Shown piece after piece: positions 1 to 5,515 of a DNA stretch of 7,297 nucleotides. The stretch is from positions 1 to 7,297 of the forward strand of contig CALMDI010000717.1 in the NCBI GenBank assembly GCA_937864975.1, in the 5' to 3' direction. The notes beneath the pieces were generated by a model. The model made no database searches, was not told the origin of the DNA, and saw nothing but the letters and a program-made list of their open reading frames with translations. Made by a program: the position numbers and the translations under genes. Source of the DNA: an uncultured Chloroflexota bacterium (GTDB lineage: Bacteria > Chloroflexota > Anaerolineae > Aggregatilineales > Phototrophicaceae). Every line of letters begins with the position of its first letter. Within the stretch, counting starts at the first letter, position 1.

Positions 1-465
1 GCGATGGAAGGCAACTGGGTCATCAACGTGCTGAACGAGCAGTATCCCGACATCAACTGGGGAGTTGTCCAGCTTCCCGCCGGTCCCGGCGGCGAAGCCA
101 CGATGGCGTTCACGGTTTGCTATGGCGTCGGCGCGAACACGGAGAATCCTGAAGAGGCGTGGCAGCTTGTGAACTTCCTGACGGGCGCGGAAGGCGCGCA
201 GGAAGTGGCGACGGCGGGCTTCGGAGTGATGCCCGCGCGTGAGAGCGCCGGCGAGGCATGGATCGAGACCTACGGGGAAGAGATGGCGCCGTTCGTCGAG
301 GGCGCGGAGTTCGCGCAGCCGTGGAAGCTCCCGACAGGCTTCCAGGACTTCGTCGGCGCGTTCAACGAAGCCATCCAGCAGGCATTTGCCGGGCAGCTTC
401 TGCCGGAAGACGTGCTGATCACGTCGCAGGAAGTCGGCGAGGAAATTCAGGCGCGCGAGGAATAG
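1..465 (+). CDS. Sugar ABC transporter substrate-binding protein, C-terminal part (5' end outside window)
   Basis: The frame is open from base 1 and ends at TAG 463-465, giving the last 154 residues of an extracellular solute-binding protein of the COG1653 (UgpB/MalE-like, CUT1) type. Visible family features are the segment around W7-VINVLNEQYP, the WGVVQLPAGPGG stretch leading to the buried beta-strand 'GYGVGA'-type sequence (here CYGVGANTENPEEAW), the helix 'AWQLVNFLTG' and the GVMPAR motif, all typical of the C-terminal lobe that closes over the sugar. The signal peptide and lipobox expected at the N-terminus are not in the window. The protein would deliver a sugar or oligosaccharide to the two permeases encoded just downstream. 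The family is clear; the ligand cannot be read from this fragment. Low Cys, acidic surface and ending EEIQAREE are ordinary. The ATG at position 4 is internal, not a start. Confidence 0.88.
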   Translation, partial: AMEGNWVINVLNEQYPDINWGVVQLPAGPGGEATMAFTVCYGVGANTENPEEAWQLVNFLTGAEGAQEVATAGFGVMPARESAGEAWIETYGEEMAPFVEGAEFAQPWKLPTGFQDFVGAFNEAIQQAFAGQLLPEDVLITSQEVGEEIQAREE

Positions 466-495
466 GCGCGATCGGCTTTTCGCGGTCATAACCGA

Positions 496-522
496 AGGGG
501 CACGGCACCACGCTGTGCCCCT
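496..522 (+). terminator. Strong stem-loop between binding-protein and permease genes (attenuator or mRNA-stabilising hairpin)
   Basis: The left arm AGGGGCACGGC (496-506) pairs with the right arm GCTGTGCCCCT (512-522) over 11 bp with one G-T wobble, leaving a 5-nt loop ACCAC. It lies 30 nt after the binding-protein stop and 36 nt before the first permease start. No run of T follows, so it is not a canonical intrinsic terminator. Similar hairpins after malE-like genes are known to stabilise the upstream message or partly stop transcription, giving more binding protein than permease. That role is inferred here from position and structure. Confidence 0.7.
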
Positions 523-558
523 CAGTCGATATAAACCTCTTTAGCAGGAGCACGCACG

Positions 559-1638
559 ATGGCTCAGGCAAGCACCGCGGTCAAAATCCCCGCGAACGTC
601 ACCACCATGCAGGACGCAAAGCGTGAGCAGACCATCGCGGGGCTAACGTTCATCGCGCCGGCAGCCGTTATTTTTATCGTCTTCCTGATTATTCCGATCT
701 TATTTGCCCTTTACATCAGCCTGACGAATTGGAACGGCATCTCACCCGTCTTTGAGCCGGGAGCCTACGAATTCGTGGGGCTGCAAAATTACCGCGCCCT
801 TTTAATTGAGGACGGGATACGCCAGGCGGACTTTTTCAAAGCCCTGAAAAATACGACCTATTACGTGCTCGGCGTCGTGCCGACGCAAACCATCCTCGCG
901 CTCCTGCTGGCGGTGGTGGTGAATCAGCGCTGGCTCAAAGGCAAGGGCTTTTTCCGTACTGCTTTTTATTTCCCGTCAATTACCTCGTCGGTCGTCATCT
1001 CACTCGTCTTTATGTTCATGTTCACGCGCGGCGGAGTGGTCAACAGCCTGATTGGTGCGATATTTCCCAATTATGAATACGTGAACTGGCTGGACGACGC
1101 GACTGGGCTGTTCCACAACATTCTGGGCTTGTTCGGAGTCACGCTGCGAAGCGCGGGGGAGTGGTCGCGCGCCGAGTTTGCCGGGCTGCGCCTGTGGGAT
1201 TGGGTCAGCGGTCCCAGCATCACGCTGCTGACGATCATGATTCTGAACACATGGACGACCATCGGCACCATGATGATTATTTACCTGGCGGCGCTGCAAA
1301 ACATACCGGGGCAGGTCTATGAAGCCGCCTATGTCGACGGGGCAAATACCTGGCAGGTGTTCCGCAAGATTACGCTGCCACTGCTGCGCCCGACGACCTA
1401 TTTTGTCATCACGCTCGGTCTGATCGGCTGCTTTCAGGTGTTTGACCAGGTGTATGTCATTTCCAGCGGCGGACCGGCGAAGACGACACTGACCATTGCC
1501 TATCTGGTTTATAACAACGGCTTCCAGAACTCGGCGATGGGGGTTGCTACGGCGACCGCCATCATCCTGTTTGTCATCATTTTCACCTTTACCATGCTGC
1601 AGCGCCGGCTGGTCGGCGGCGAGCAAGCGGACACCTAA
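559..1638 (+). CDS. Sugar ABC transporter permease, MalF/UgpA-like
   Basis: This 359-residue inner-membrane protein is the first transmembrane subunit of the sugar importer (COG1175, BPD_transp_1 fold). The N-terminus is cytoplasmic; the first membrane helix lies at about residues 28-53 (FIAPAAVIFIVFLIIPILFALYI region), with further helices near 97-122, 135-155, 218-245, 281-301 and 329-350. The EAA loop that docks onto the ATPase is intact: E255-A256-A257, G261, then I271-T-L-P274. The start ATG is preceded by AGGAG (546-550) eight bases upstream. The protein is longer than the usual 290-310 residues because of a segment of about 40 residues (179-217) between the NWL sequence and the helix before the EAA loop. 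It is followed after 14 nt by the partner permease, so the two are co-transcribed. Substrate is not determined by the sequence. Confidence 0.93.
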   Translation: MAQASTAVKIPANVTTMQDAKREQTIAGLTFIAPAAVIFIVFLIIPILFALYISLTNWNGISPVFEPGAYEFVGLQNYRALLIEDGIRQADFFKALKNTTYYVLGVVPTQTILALLLAVVVNQRWLKGKGFFRTAFYFPSITSSVVISLVFMFMFTRGGVVNSLIGAIFPNYEYVNWLDDATGLFHNILGLFGVTLRSAGEWSRAEFAGLRLWDWVSGPSITLLTIMILNTWTTIGTMMIIYLAALQNIPGQVYEAAYVDGANTWQVFRKITLPLLRPTTYFVITLGLIGCFQVFDQVYVISSGGPAKTTLTIAYLVYNNGFQNSAMGVATATAIILFVIIFTFTMLQRRLVGGEQADT

Positions 1639-1652
1639 GCGGGAGAACGATC

Positions 1653-2621
1653 ATGGCAAGCATCACACTGCCCGCCTACGAACAGGTCAAAGAACAGTCA
1701 CCTGTCATACGGTTTGTACGGCGCGTGCTGCCGATCATCGGGATCGCATTTCTCATTCTGTTCGCCGCTATCGAGATTGTGCCGTTCGTGCTGACAGTCG
1801 CTAACTCGTTTAAGTGTCTCCAGGCAGTTCAGGCGGCTCCGCAGGCGTTTATACCAGTGCCGCCGTTCGGAGTGGAGTGCCGCAATGAGTCAGGGGCGTC
1901 GATCTCGCCGTCCGAAATGACGACCGGAATCACCTTCAACCCGTCGATGGAAGGCTATAGAGAAATTCTCCTAAGTAACAATCTGCCGCGCTGGTTCCTT
2001 AATTCCGTCATCTACGCGGTGGCGGTCACGCTGCTGCGATTGCTACTGGATTCGATGGCGGGTTACGCGCTTGCCCGCATCAAGTTCCCCGGAAACCGAT
2101 TTATTTTCTTCATCATGCTCGGAACCATGATGATTCCGGGCATTGTGCTTGCGATTCCGCGTTTTATCATCCTCAAGCAAATTGGACTCCTGAACACCTA
2201 TCATGGGTTTATTCTGTCGCTGGGCGCGGATGCGTTCGGCGTATTCCTGATGAAGCAGTTCTTCGAGTCGATTCCCGGTGAAATCGAAGAGGCGGCGCAG
2301 GTGGATGGCGCAAATCGCTTTGTGATGTTTTTCCGCGTCGTGCTGCCGATGGCGACGCCCGCGCTGACGGCGCTGACCATCTTCAGCTTTCAGGGGACAT
2401 GGAACAACTTCATGGAGGCGCTCGTCATTATCGGCGGCAATGTCGATCTGTTGAACCTGCCGCTTGGTCTGGCGATCTTGAAAGGCGCCTTTGGCGAGAC
2501 GCTGCGGTGGCACTCATTCCTCGCGGGGTCGGTCATCGCGACGCTGCCGCTGGCAATCGTCTTCTTCGTTTTCCAGCGCTATTTCGTCGAGGGCATCAGC
2601 TATACCGGGTTGAAGGGCTAA
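1653..2621 (+). CDS. Sugar ABC transporter permease, MalG/UgpE-like
   Basis: This 322-residue inner-membrane protein is the second transmembrane subunit (COG0395), forming the heterodimeric pore with the product of the preceding gene. Its first membrane helix is at about 26-50, ending in the SFK motif typical of the family. The EAA loop reads E213-A-A with G219 and V-L-P232, which fits the ATPase contact. The C-terminus FQRYFVEGISYTGLKG is the standard ending (…QRYFVxGLTxGAVKG) and shows the gene is complete. GGGAG (1641-1645) lies seven bases before the ATG. Between helix 1 and the conserved 'NYREIL'-like segment (here GYREIL) there is an enlarged extracellular loop, residues 54-90, with two cysteines, C55 and C76. 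It is separated by only 6 nt from the DUF624 gene. No ATPase gene follows, so a shared MsmX/MalK-type ATPase encoded elsewhere is a reasonable guess. Confidence 0.93.
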   Translation: MASITLPAYEQVKEQSPVIRFVRRVLPIIGIAFLILFAAIEIVPFVLTVANSFKCLQAVQAAPQAFIPVPPFGVECRNESGASISPSEMTTGITFNPSMEGYREILLSNNLPRWFLNSVIYAVAVTLLRLLLDSMAGYALARIKFPGNRFIFFIMLGTMMIPGIVLAIPRFIILKQIGLLNTYHGFILSLGADAFGVFLMKQFFESIPGEIEEAAQVDGANRFVMFFRVVLPMATPALTALTIFSFQGTWNNFMEALVIIGGNVDLLNLPLGLAILKGAFGETLRWHSFLAGSVIATLPLAIVFFVFQRYFVEGISYTGLKG

Positions 2622-2626
2622 CCCGG
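2605..2626 (+). promoter_or_regulatory. Hairpin spanning permease stop codon and DUF624 ribosome-binding region
   Basis: CCGGGTT (2605-2611) and AACCCGG (2620-2626) form a perfect 7-bp stem with the 8-nt loop GAAGGGCT. The permease stop TAA (2619-2621) lies at the base of the right arm, and the only purine-rich candidate Shine-Dalgarno for the next gene (AAGGG, 2613-2617) is in the loop. The GTG start of the next gene is at 2628, directly after the stem. Ribosomes finishing the permease would open the hairpin, so this could enforce translational coupling. The structure is seen; the role is inferred. Confidence 0.5.
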
Positions 2627-2627
2627 C

Positions 2628-3320
2628 GTGATCGCGGCGCTGCGCGCGTGGCGGCGCGGGTGGCAGCATCTCAACCACAGGGGATACCTGTATATCTGGG
2701 CGAACGTCCTCTGGGTGCTGCTCTCTCTGCCGCTCATCACCGCGCCCGCTGCCTGGGCAGGCTTGAACCGTCTGAGCTACGCGCTGCACCGCAGCCCCGG
2801 CGCGACGCTCGACGAGTTCTGGATGGGCTTCCGCGAAAATCTGAAGCGGGGCGCGGTGCTGGCGCTGGTGAATATCGTGGTGGTGGTTGTCAACGCGACG
2901 AATCTTGTCACCTATCGCGGCGCGTCCGGGGGTCTGACCGACCTGATCAAGGGCGTTTGGCTCGTGACGCTTGTGGTCTGGTTCGGGACGCAGTTTTTCG
3001 TCTGGGCGCTGTTCTACCAGATGGAGCAGCCATCACTCGTCGGAGCCTTCCGCAACACCGCCGCCTTTATCCTGCTGAACCCGGTGTTCACGTTGGTCTC
3101 GTGGGTTCTGGTCGTCGTCGTGGTGGCAATCAGTGTGCTGCTGTTCCCGGCGGTGATGCTGCTCACGGGCAGCGCGCTTGCCGCCATCGCCACGACGCTG
3201 GTTATCGACCGCATTCAGGCGGCAGGCTACAGCGGCGGCATCCCACCAGAGGTCGAAGGGGCAGGTGAAGACGGCTACCCATCGCTAGACGCCGAGGTGG
3301 AATCCGGCTGCCCTCCCTGA
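2628..3320 (+). CDS. DUF624 / YesL-like membrane protein
   Basis: This predicted 230-residue polytopic membrane protein resembles the YesL/DUF624 family, whose genes commonly sit beside CUT1 sugar transporters (for example yesL near the B. subtilis rhamnogalacturonan genes). Family-like features are the N-terminal amphipathic stretch, the first helix with W-A-N-V-L-W…LSLPLIT-P (about 22-46), the conserved 'FWMGFRENLKRG' linker (about 64-75), and hydrophobic helices near 76-93, 105-128, 140-165 and 165-195. The biochemical role of the family is unknown; a part in transporter assembly or sensing has been suggested only from context. The start is GTG, six bases after the permease stop, chosen because it directly precedes the family N-terminus. 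The last 25 or so residues (acidic, Pro/Gly-rich, ending SGCPP) look non-conserved, and their codons run into the G-rich intergenic repeat. Valine codon runs near 2875-2890 and 3108-3126 give low-complexity DNA. Confidence 0.8.
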   Translation: MIAALRAWRRGWQHLNHRGYLYIWANVLWVLLSLPLITAPAAWAGLNRLSYALHRSPGATLDEFWMGFRENLKRGAVLALVNIVVVVVNATNLVTYRGASGGLTDLIKGVWLVTLVVWFGTQFFVWALFYQMEQPSLVGAFRNTAAFILLNPVFTLVSWVLVVVVVAISVLLFPAVMLLTGSALAAIATTLVIDRIQAAGYSGGIPPEVEGAGEDGYPSLDAEVESGCPP

Positions 3321-3418
3321 AGTCTGCGAAGCGTCCTTTAGGGCGGGGAGGGGGCTTAGCGGTCCGCCGAAGGCGGACTTTAGTCAGCGTAGCTGACCGC
3401 CCGCGAGGGGTGGGGTCT
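3310..3418. repeat. G-rich intergenic element with tandem small hairpins, possible dispersed repeat
   Basis: The stretch after the DUF624 gene is made of related modules. A perfect hairpin GTCCGCC-GAA-GGCGGAC (3362-3378) is followed by TTTAG. A second perfect hairpin, GTCAGC-GTA-GCTGAC, is at 3383-3397. A degraded relative, AGTCTGCGAAGC…CTTTAG, is at 3321-3342. Two G-rich tracts (3341-3354 and 3406-3416) flank them. Longer alternative pairings exist: GCGGTC (3359-3364) with GACCGC (3395-3400), GGGCGG (3341-3346) with CCGCCC (3397-3402), and CCCTCCC (3311-3317) with GGGAGGG (3346-3352). Compact GC-rich palindromes of this kind are often dispersed through a genome; copy number cannot be judged from one window. 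Confidence 0.45.
3362..3381 (+). terminator. Likely transcription terminator of the sugar transport operon
   Basis: A perfect 7-bp GC-rich stem (GTCCGCC/GGCGGAC) with a GAA loop is followed directly by TTT and lies 41 nt past the DUF624 stop, ahead of the promoter of the LacI gene. The T-run is short (three), so termination may be weak or assisted by the next hairpin at 3383-3397. The structure is also part of the larger repeat-like element. Confidence 0.45.
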
Positions 3419-3422
3419 GAGA

Positions 3423-3452
3423 TTGTACTGTTCCGTCGTTCCGATGTATAGT
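3423..3452 (+). promoter_or_regulatory. Sigma70-type promoter of the LacI-family gene
   Basis: TTGTAC (3423-3428) and TATAGT (3447-3452) are separated by 18 bp, matching the -35 and -10 consensus at five and four or five of six positions. Transcription would begin near 3459, giving a leader of about 34 nt before ATG 3493. The spacer contains a direct repeat GTTCCG (3430-3435 and 3438-3443), and GTACT (3425-3429) and AGTAC (3450-3454) form an inverted pair across the promoter. Either could be a regulator-binding site, possibly for the LacI protein itself; this is inferred. Confidence 0.65.
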
Positions 3453-3492
3453 ACGTTTGTTAAGGGGACTCTGCACAGACTGTAATAGCCCT

Positions 3493-4530
3493 ATGCCGAC
3501 AATTAAAGATGTTGCCCGCGAAGCCGGGGTGTCAATTGCCACGGTTTCCTATGTTCTGAACAACAAACAGGCGGCTGTGAGCGCTCCCACCCGCCGCCAC
3601 GTCATCGAAGCTGCCGAGCGAATCGGCTATCGCCCCAACGTTACCGCGCGCAATCTTCGCTCCAGCCAGACGCGCTTAATCGGCTACGCCTGGTACGACG
3701 CGCCGGGAAACGAAGCGCCGTCGGGTCGTCTCAACAGCGTCCTTGAATGGTTCACCTTTTACCTCGCCCGCGCCGCCGAGCAGGCGGGCTATCATCTCCT
3801 GACCTTCACCTATCCCATTGGCGAGCCGGAACCGACGTATCACGAATTGATCCGCACCGGACGCGTCGATGCCTTCGTGCTGGCGGGTACTGTCGCGGAC
3901 GACGCGCGCGTGCAGTTCCTGATCGAGCAGGGCTTTCCCTTCGTCTCGTTCGGGCGTTCCAATCCAGAGTGGCAATTTCCGTGGGTTGATACCGACGGTA
4001 AAGAAGGTGTTCAGCAGGCGGTCAATTACCTGGTCGGGCTTGGACACCGCCGCATTGCGATGCTCGGCTGGCCCGAACACTCACTCACCGGCAATTTTCG
4101 GCTCGCGGGATATCTCGAAGCGCTCACGCAGGCGGGAATGCCGGTTAACCCGAACTACATCTGGCGCGGCGACCATACCGTGCAAGCCGGGCGTGATGCC
4201 GTGGAGTGGTTCTGTCGGCTGCCCGCCAGCGAGCAGCCGACGGCAATTGTCGCGGTGAGCGATCTGATGGCGATTGGGTTGATGCAGGAAGCCGCGCGTC
4301 GCGGGCTGGACGTGGGACGTCGGCTGTCGGTCATCGGCTTTGACGACGTTCCGATGACGGAATTCCTGCGCCCGGCGCTGACGACGATTCAGCAGCCGAT
4401 CCCCGAAATTGGCGAGGCGCTGATCTCGATGCTGGAAACGGTGCTCAACAAGCAGGAAGCGGACGTGGCGAACCTGCTCATCCCACCGCGGCTGGTTATT
4501 CGCGACTCGTGCGCGCCGCCGCTTGACTGA
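3493..4530 (+). CDS. LacI-family transcriptional regulator
   Basis: A full-length 345-residue sugar-responsive repressor. The N-terminal helix-turn-helix is textbook: PTIKDVAREAGVS (2-14) followed by the recognition helix IATVSYVLNN (15-24), then the hinge helix with N49-V-T-A-R-N-L-R56 contacting the minor groove. The periplasmic-binding-protein-like effector domain runs from about L62 to the end, with GRVDAFVLAG, the D-x-D-G-K-E-G segment, the 'LGHRRIAMLG' strand and SVIGFDD (279-285) ahead of TTIQQP. The start is set at ATG 3493 because MPTIKDVA is the normal family beginning. There is no good Shine-Dalgarno at the usual distance; AAGGGG (3462-3467) is 25 nt upstream, too far. Lying just behind the transporter operon, it probably controls that operon and perhaps the convergent beta-phosphoglucomutase gene, relieved by the imported sugar. 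Its last 35 bases overlap the end of the convergent gene. The effector cannot be identified. Confidence 0.93.
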   Translation: MPTIKDVAREAGVSIATVSYVLNNKQAAVSAPTRRHVIEAAERIGYRPNVTARNLRSSQTRLIGYAWYDAPGNEAPSGRLNSVLEWFTFYLARAAEQAGYHLLTFTYPIGEPEPTYHELIRTGRVDAFVLAGTVADDARVQFLIEQGFPFVSFGRSNPEWQFPWVDTDGKEGVQQAVNYLVGLGHRRIAMLGWPEHSLTGNFRLAGYLEALTQAGMPVNPNYIWRGDHTVQAGRDAVEWFCRLPASEQPTAIVAVSDLMAIGLMQEAARRGLDVGRRLSVIGFDDVPMTEFLRPALTTIQQPIPEIGEALISMLETVLNKQEADVANLLIPPRLVIRDSCAPPLD

Positions 4531-5179
4531 GACCGTCAAAGACGCGGTCTAAGGTAATGTCTGACGTGTTCTGAAAAACGAGGTGAGCGTGTCCGACGGG
4601 GGACCTGCCGACCCCGACCGCATGGAAGCCGCCCGCCAGCGCCGCGTCGATTCCCGCTTCCGCATCCTCAAACACCACCGCCTGATCGGGATGCACGTCC
4701 AGCCGACCCGCGACCCAGACGAATAGATCGGGCGCGGGCTTGGTATTCGCCACGCAGTAACCGTCGCCAATCGCGTCGAAATAATGGGTCAGTCCGAGCC
4801 GTTCCAGCACGCCGCGCGCGTTGCGGCTGGCGGATGCCACGCCTAGCCCCAAGCCCGTGGCTTTGGCGCTGTCGAGAAGCTGCGGAATACCGGGCAGAAT
4901 ATCGGCGGGGGTGATGCCTTCCAGATACGCCTGATAATAGTCGTTCTTGCGCGTCATCCACACCTGCGCGACTGGCTCCTCAATCGGACGCCCTTTGAGG
5001 ATGCGCGCCAGACTTTCGCGCCGTGAAACGCCGCGCAGCGCTTCGTTGTCCTGGCGCGTGAAGGGGATTCCCTCTTCGTCCGCCATGCGCTTCCACGCGA
5101 GATAATGAAACTCTGCCGTATCGGTCAGAACGCCGTCGAGATCGAAAATGAGCGCGCGAATGTCGAGAGATGGGGTCAC
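4496..5179 (-). CDS. pgmB: Beta-phosphoglucomutase (HAD superfamily)
   Basis: A 227-residue cytosolic HAD phosphotransferase that interconverts beta-D-glucose 1-phosphate and glucose 6-phosphate through beta-glucose 1,6-bisphosphate. Residues known from the Lactococcus enzyme are all in place: nucleophile and acid/base D13 and D15 in FDLDGVLTDT, T21, H25, the GVSR cap motif (50-53), RKND (77-80), S116-A-S118, K147 in TKPAPD, and E171-D172 in FEDAEAG. That set separates it from ordinary HAD phosphatases. The start chosen is GTG 5179-5177: GAGGA (5187-5191) lies seven bases before it, and a candidate promoter lies just upstream inside the longer open frame from 5245. The enzyme normally works after an inverting phosphorylase acting on maltose, trehalose or kojibiose, so it points to the transporter's cargo. 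The phosphorylase is not in the window. Its 3' end overlaps the convergent lacI-type gene by 35 bp. Confidence 0.88.
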   Translation of the reverse strand: MTPSLDIRALIFDLDGVLTDTAEFHYLAWKRMADEEGIPFTRQDNEALRGVSRRESLARILKGRPIEEPVAQVWMTRKNDYYQAYLEGITPADILPGIPQLLDSAKATGLGLGVASASRNARGVLERLGLTHYFDAIGDGYCVANTKPAPDLFVWVAGRLDVHPDQAVVFEDAEAGIDAALAGGFHAVGVGRSPVGHAHLVFQNTSDITLDRVFDGLSQAAARTSRE

Positions 5180-5206
5180 GTTTCGGTCCTCGGTTGAGCC
5201 AGCGTA

Positions 5207-5234
5207 ATCATACACATGTTCACTGCTCCCGCAA
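5207..5234 (-). promoter_or_regulatory. Candidate promoter of the beta-phosphoglucomutase gene
   Basis: Reading the minus strand, TTGCGG (5234-5229) and TATGAT (5212-5207) are 16 bp apart. A transcript would begin near 5200, about 20 nt before GTG 5179, leaving just enough room for the GAGGA ribosome site. This supports the inner GTG start over the one at 5245. Confidence 0.5.
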
Positions 5235-5265
5235 TATCGCGCCACATGCCGCGCTTGCTCAGCGG

Positions 5266-5294
5266 TTGCACATGACGGTCTCAGAGATTACAAT
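5266..5294 (+). promoter_or_regulatory. Sigma70-type promoter of the small hydrophilic protein gene
   Basis: TTGCAC (5266-5271) and TACAAT (5289-5294) are separated by 17 bp, an almost consensus pair. GATAAT directly follows (5295-5300) and could be an alternative -10. Transcription starting near 5301 leaves a leader of about 33 nt carrying AAAGGA. The quality of this promoter suggests strong, independent expression of the 58-residue gene. Confidence 0.65.
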
Positions 5295-5333
5295 GATAAT
5301 GACAATTTCTCGAGAGCACGCAAAGGACAGATC

Positions 5334-5510
5334 ATGCCCAAGATCGAGAAGAGCCATCAGGACAAGTCGAATCTCAAGCCCAACTCAAAGGACATCAAAC
5401 CCGCGGATCAAGCCGAGGGCGAGCGCGGCAACGAAAAATCCACCAAAGTGGGTCGCACGCCGGGGCAGGCGGAAGGCGAGCGCGATTCGTCGCAGCAGAA
5501 TAAGAAATAA
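5334..5510 (+). CDS. Small, highly charged, probably disordered protein (58 residues)
   Basis: An intact reading frame from ATG 5334 to TAA 5508-5510 encodes a 58-residue protein. It has AAAGGA (5322-5327) six bases upstream and a near-consensus promoter before that, so it is very likely a real gene. The sequence has no aromatic residue and no cysteine, only five hydrophobic residues with side chains larger than Ala or Pro (M1, I4, L14, I21, V39), 13 Lys/Arg and 10 Asp/Glu. It should be soluble and disordered. A hexapeptide, QAEGER, occurs twice (26-31 and 45-50), the second inside GRTPGQAEGERD. No signal peptide or membrane segment is present. I do not recognise a named family; the composition recalls small stress-related hydrophilic proteins, but that is resemblance only. 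It ends 5 bp from the stop of the convergent rluE gene and is divergent from pgmB. Confidence 0.75.
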   Translation: MPKIEKSHQDKSNLKPNSKDIKPADQAEGERGNEKSTKVGRTPGQAEGERDSSQQNKK

Positions 5511-5515
5511 GCGAC

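Noticed and set aside
1000..1626. 208-codon open frame antisense to the MalF-like permease
   Set aside because: Composition is typical of a shadow frame of a GC-rich membrane-protein gene, with no recognisable domain or ribosome site. The same applies to the antisense frames at 2043-2513 and 4081-4539.
3341..3416. G-quadruplex in the G-rich intergenic tracts
   Set aside because: The first tract offers only three adjacent G-runs and the second only two, so four closely spaced runs are not present; hairpins explain the region better.
3457..3492. TTG start that would add 12 residues to the LacI-type protein
   Set aside because: It falls at the predicted transcription start point, and the family normally begins at MPTIKDVA, encoded from ATG 3493.
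5180..5245. GTG 5245 as the start of the beta-phosphoglucomutase gene
   Set aside because: It has no clear ribosome site, would add 22 residues absent from the family, and its codons cover the candidate promoter; GTG 5179 has GAGGA at seven bases.
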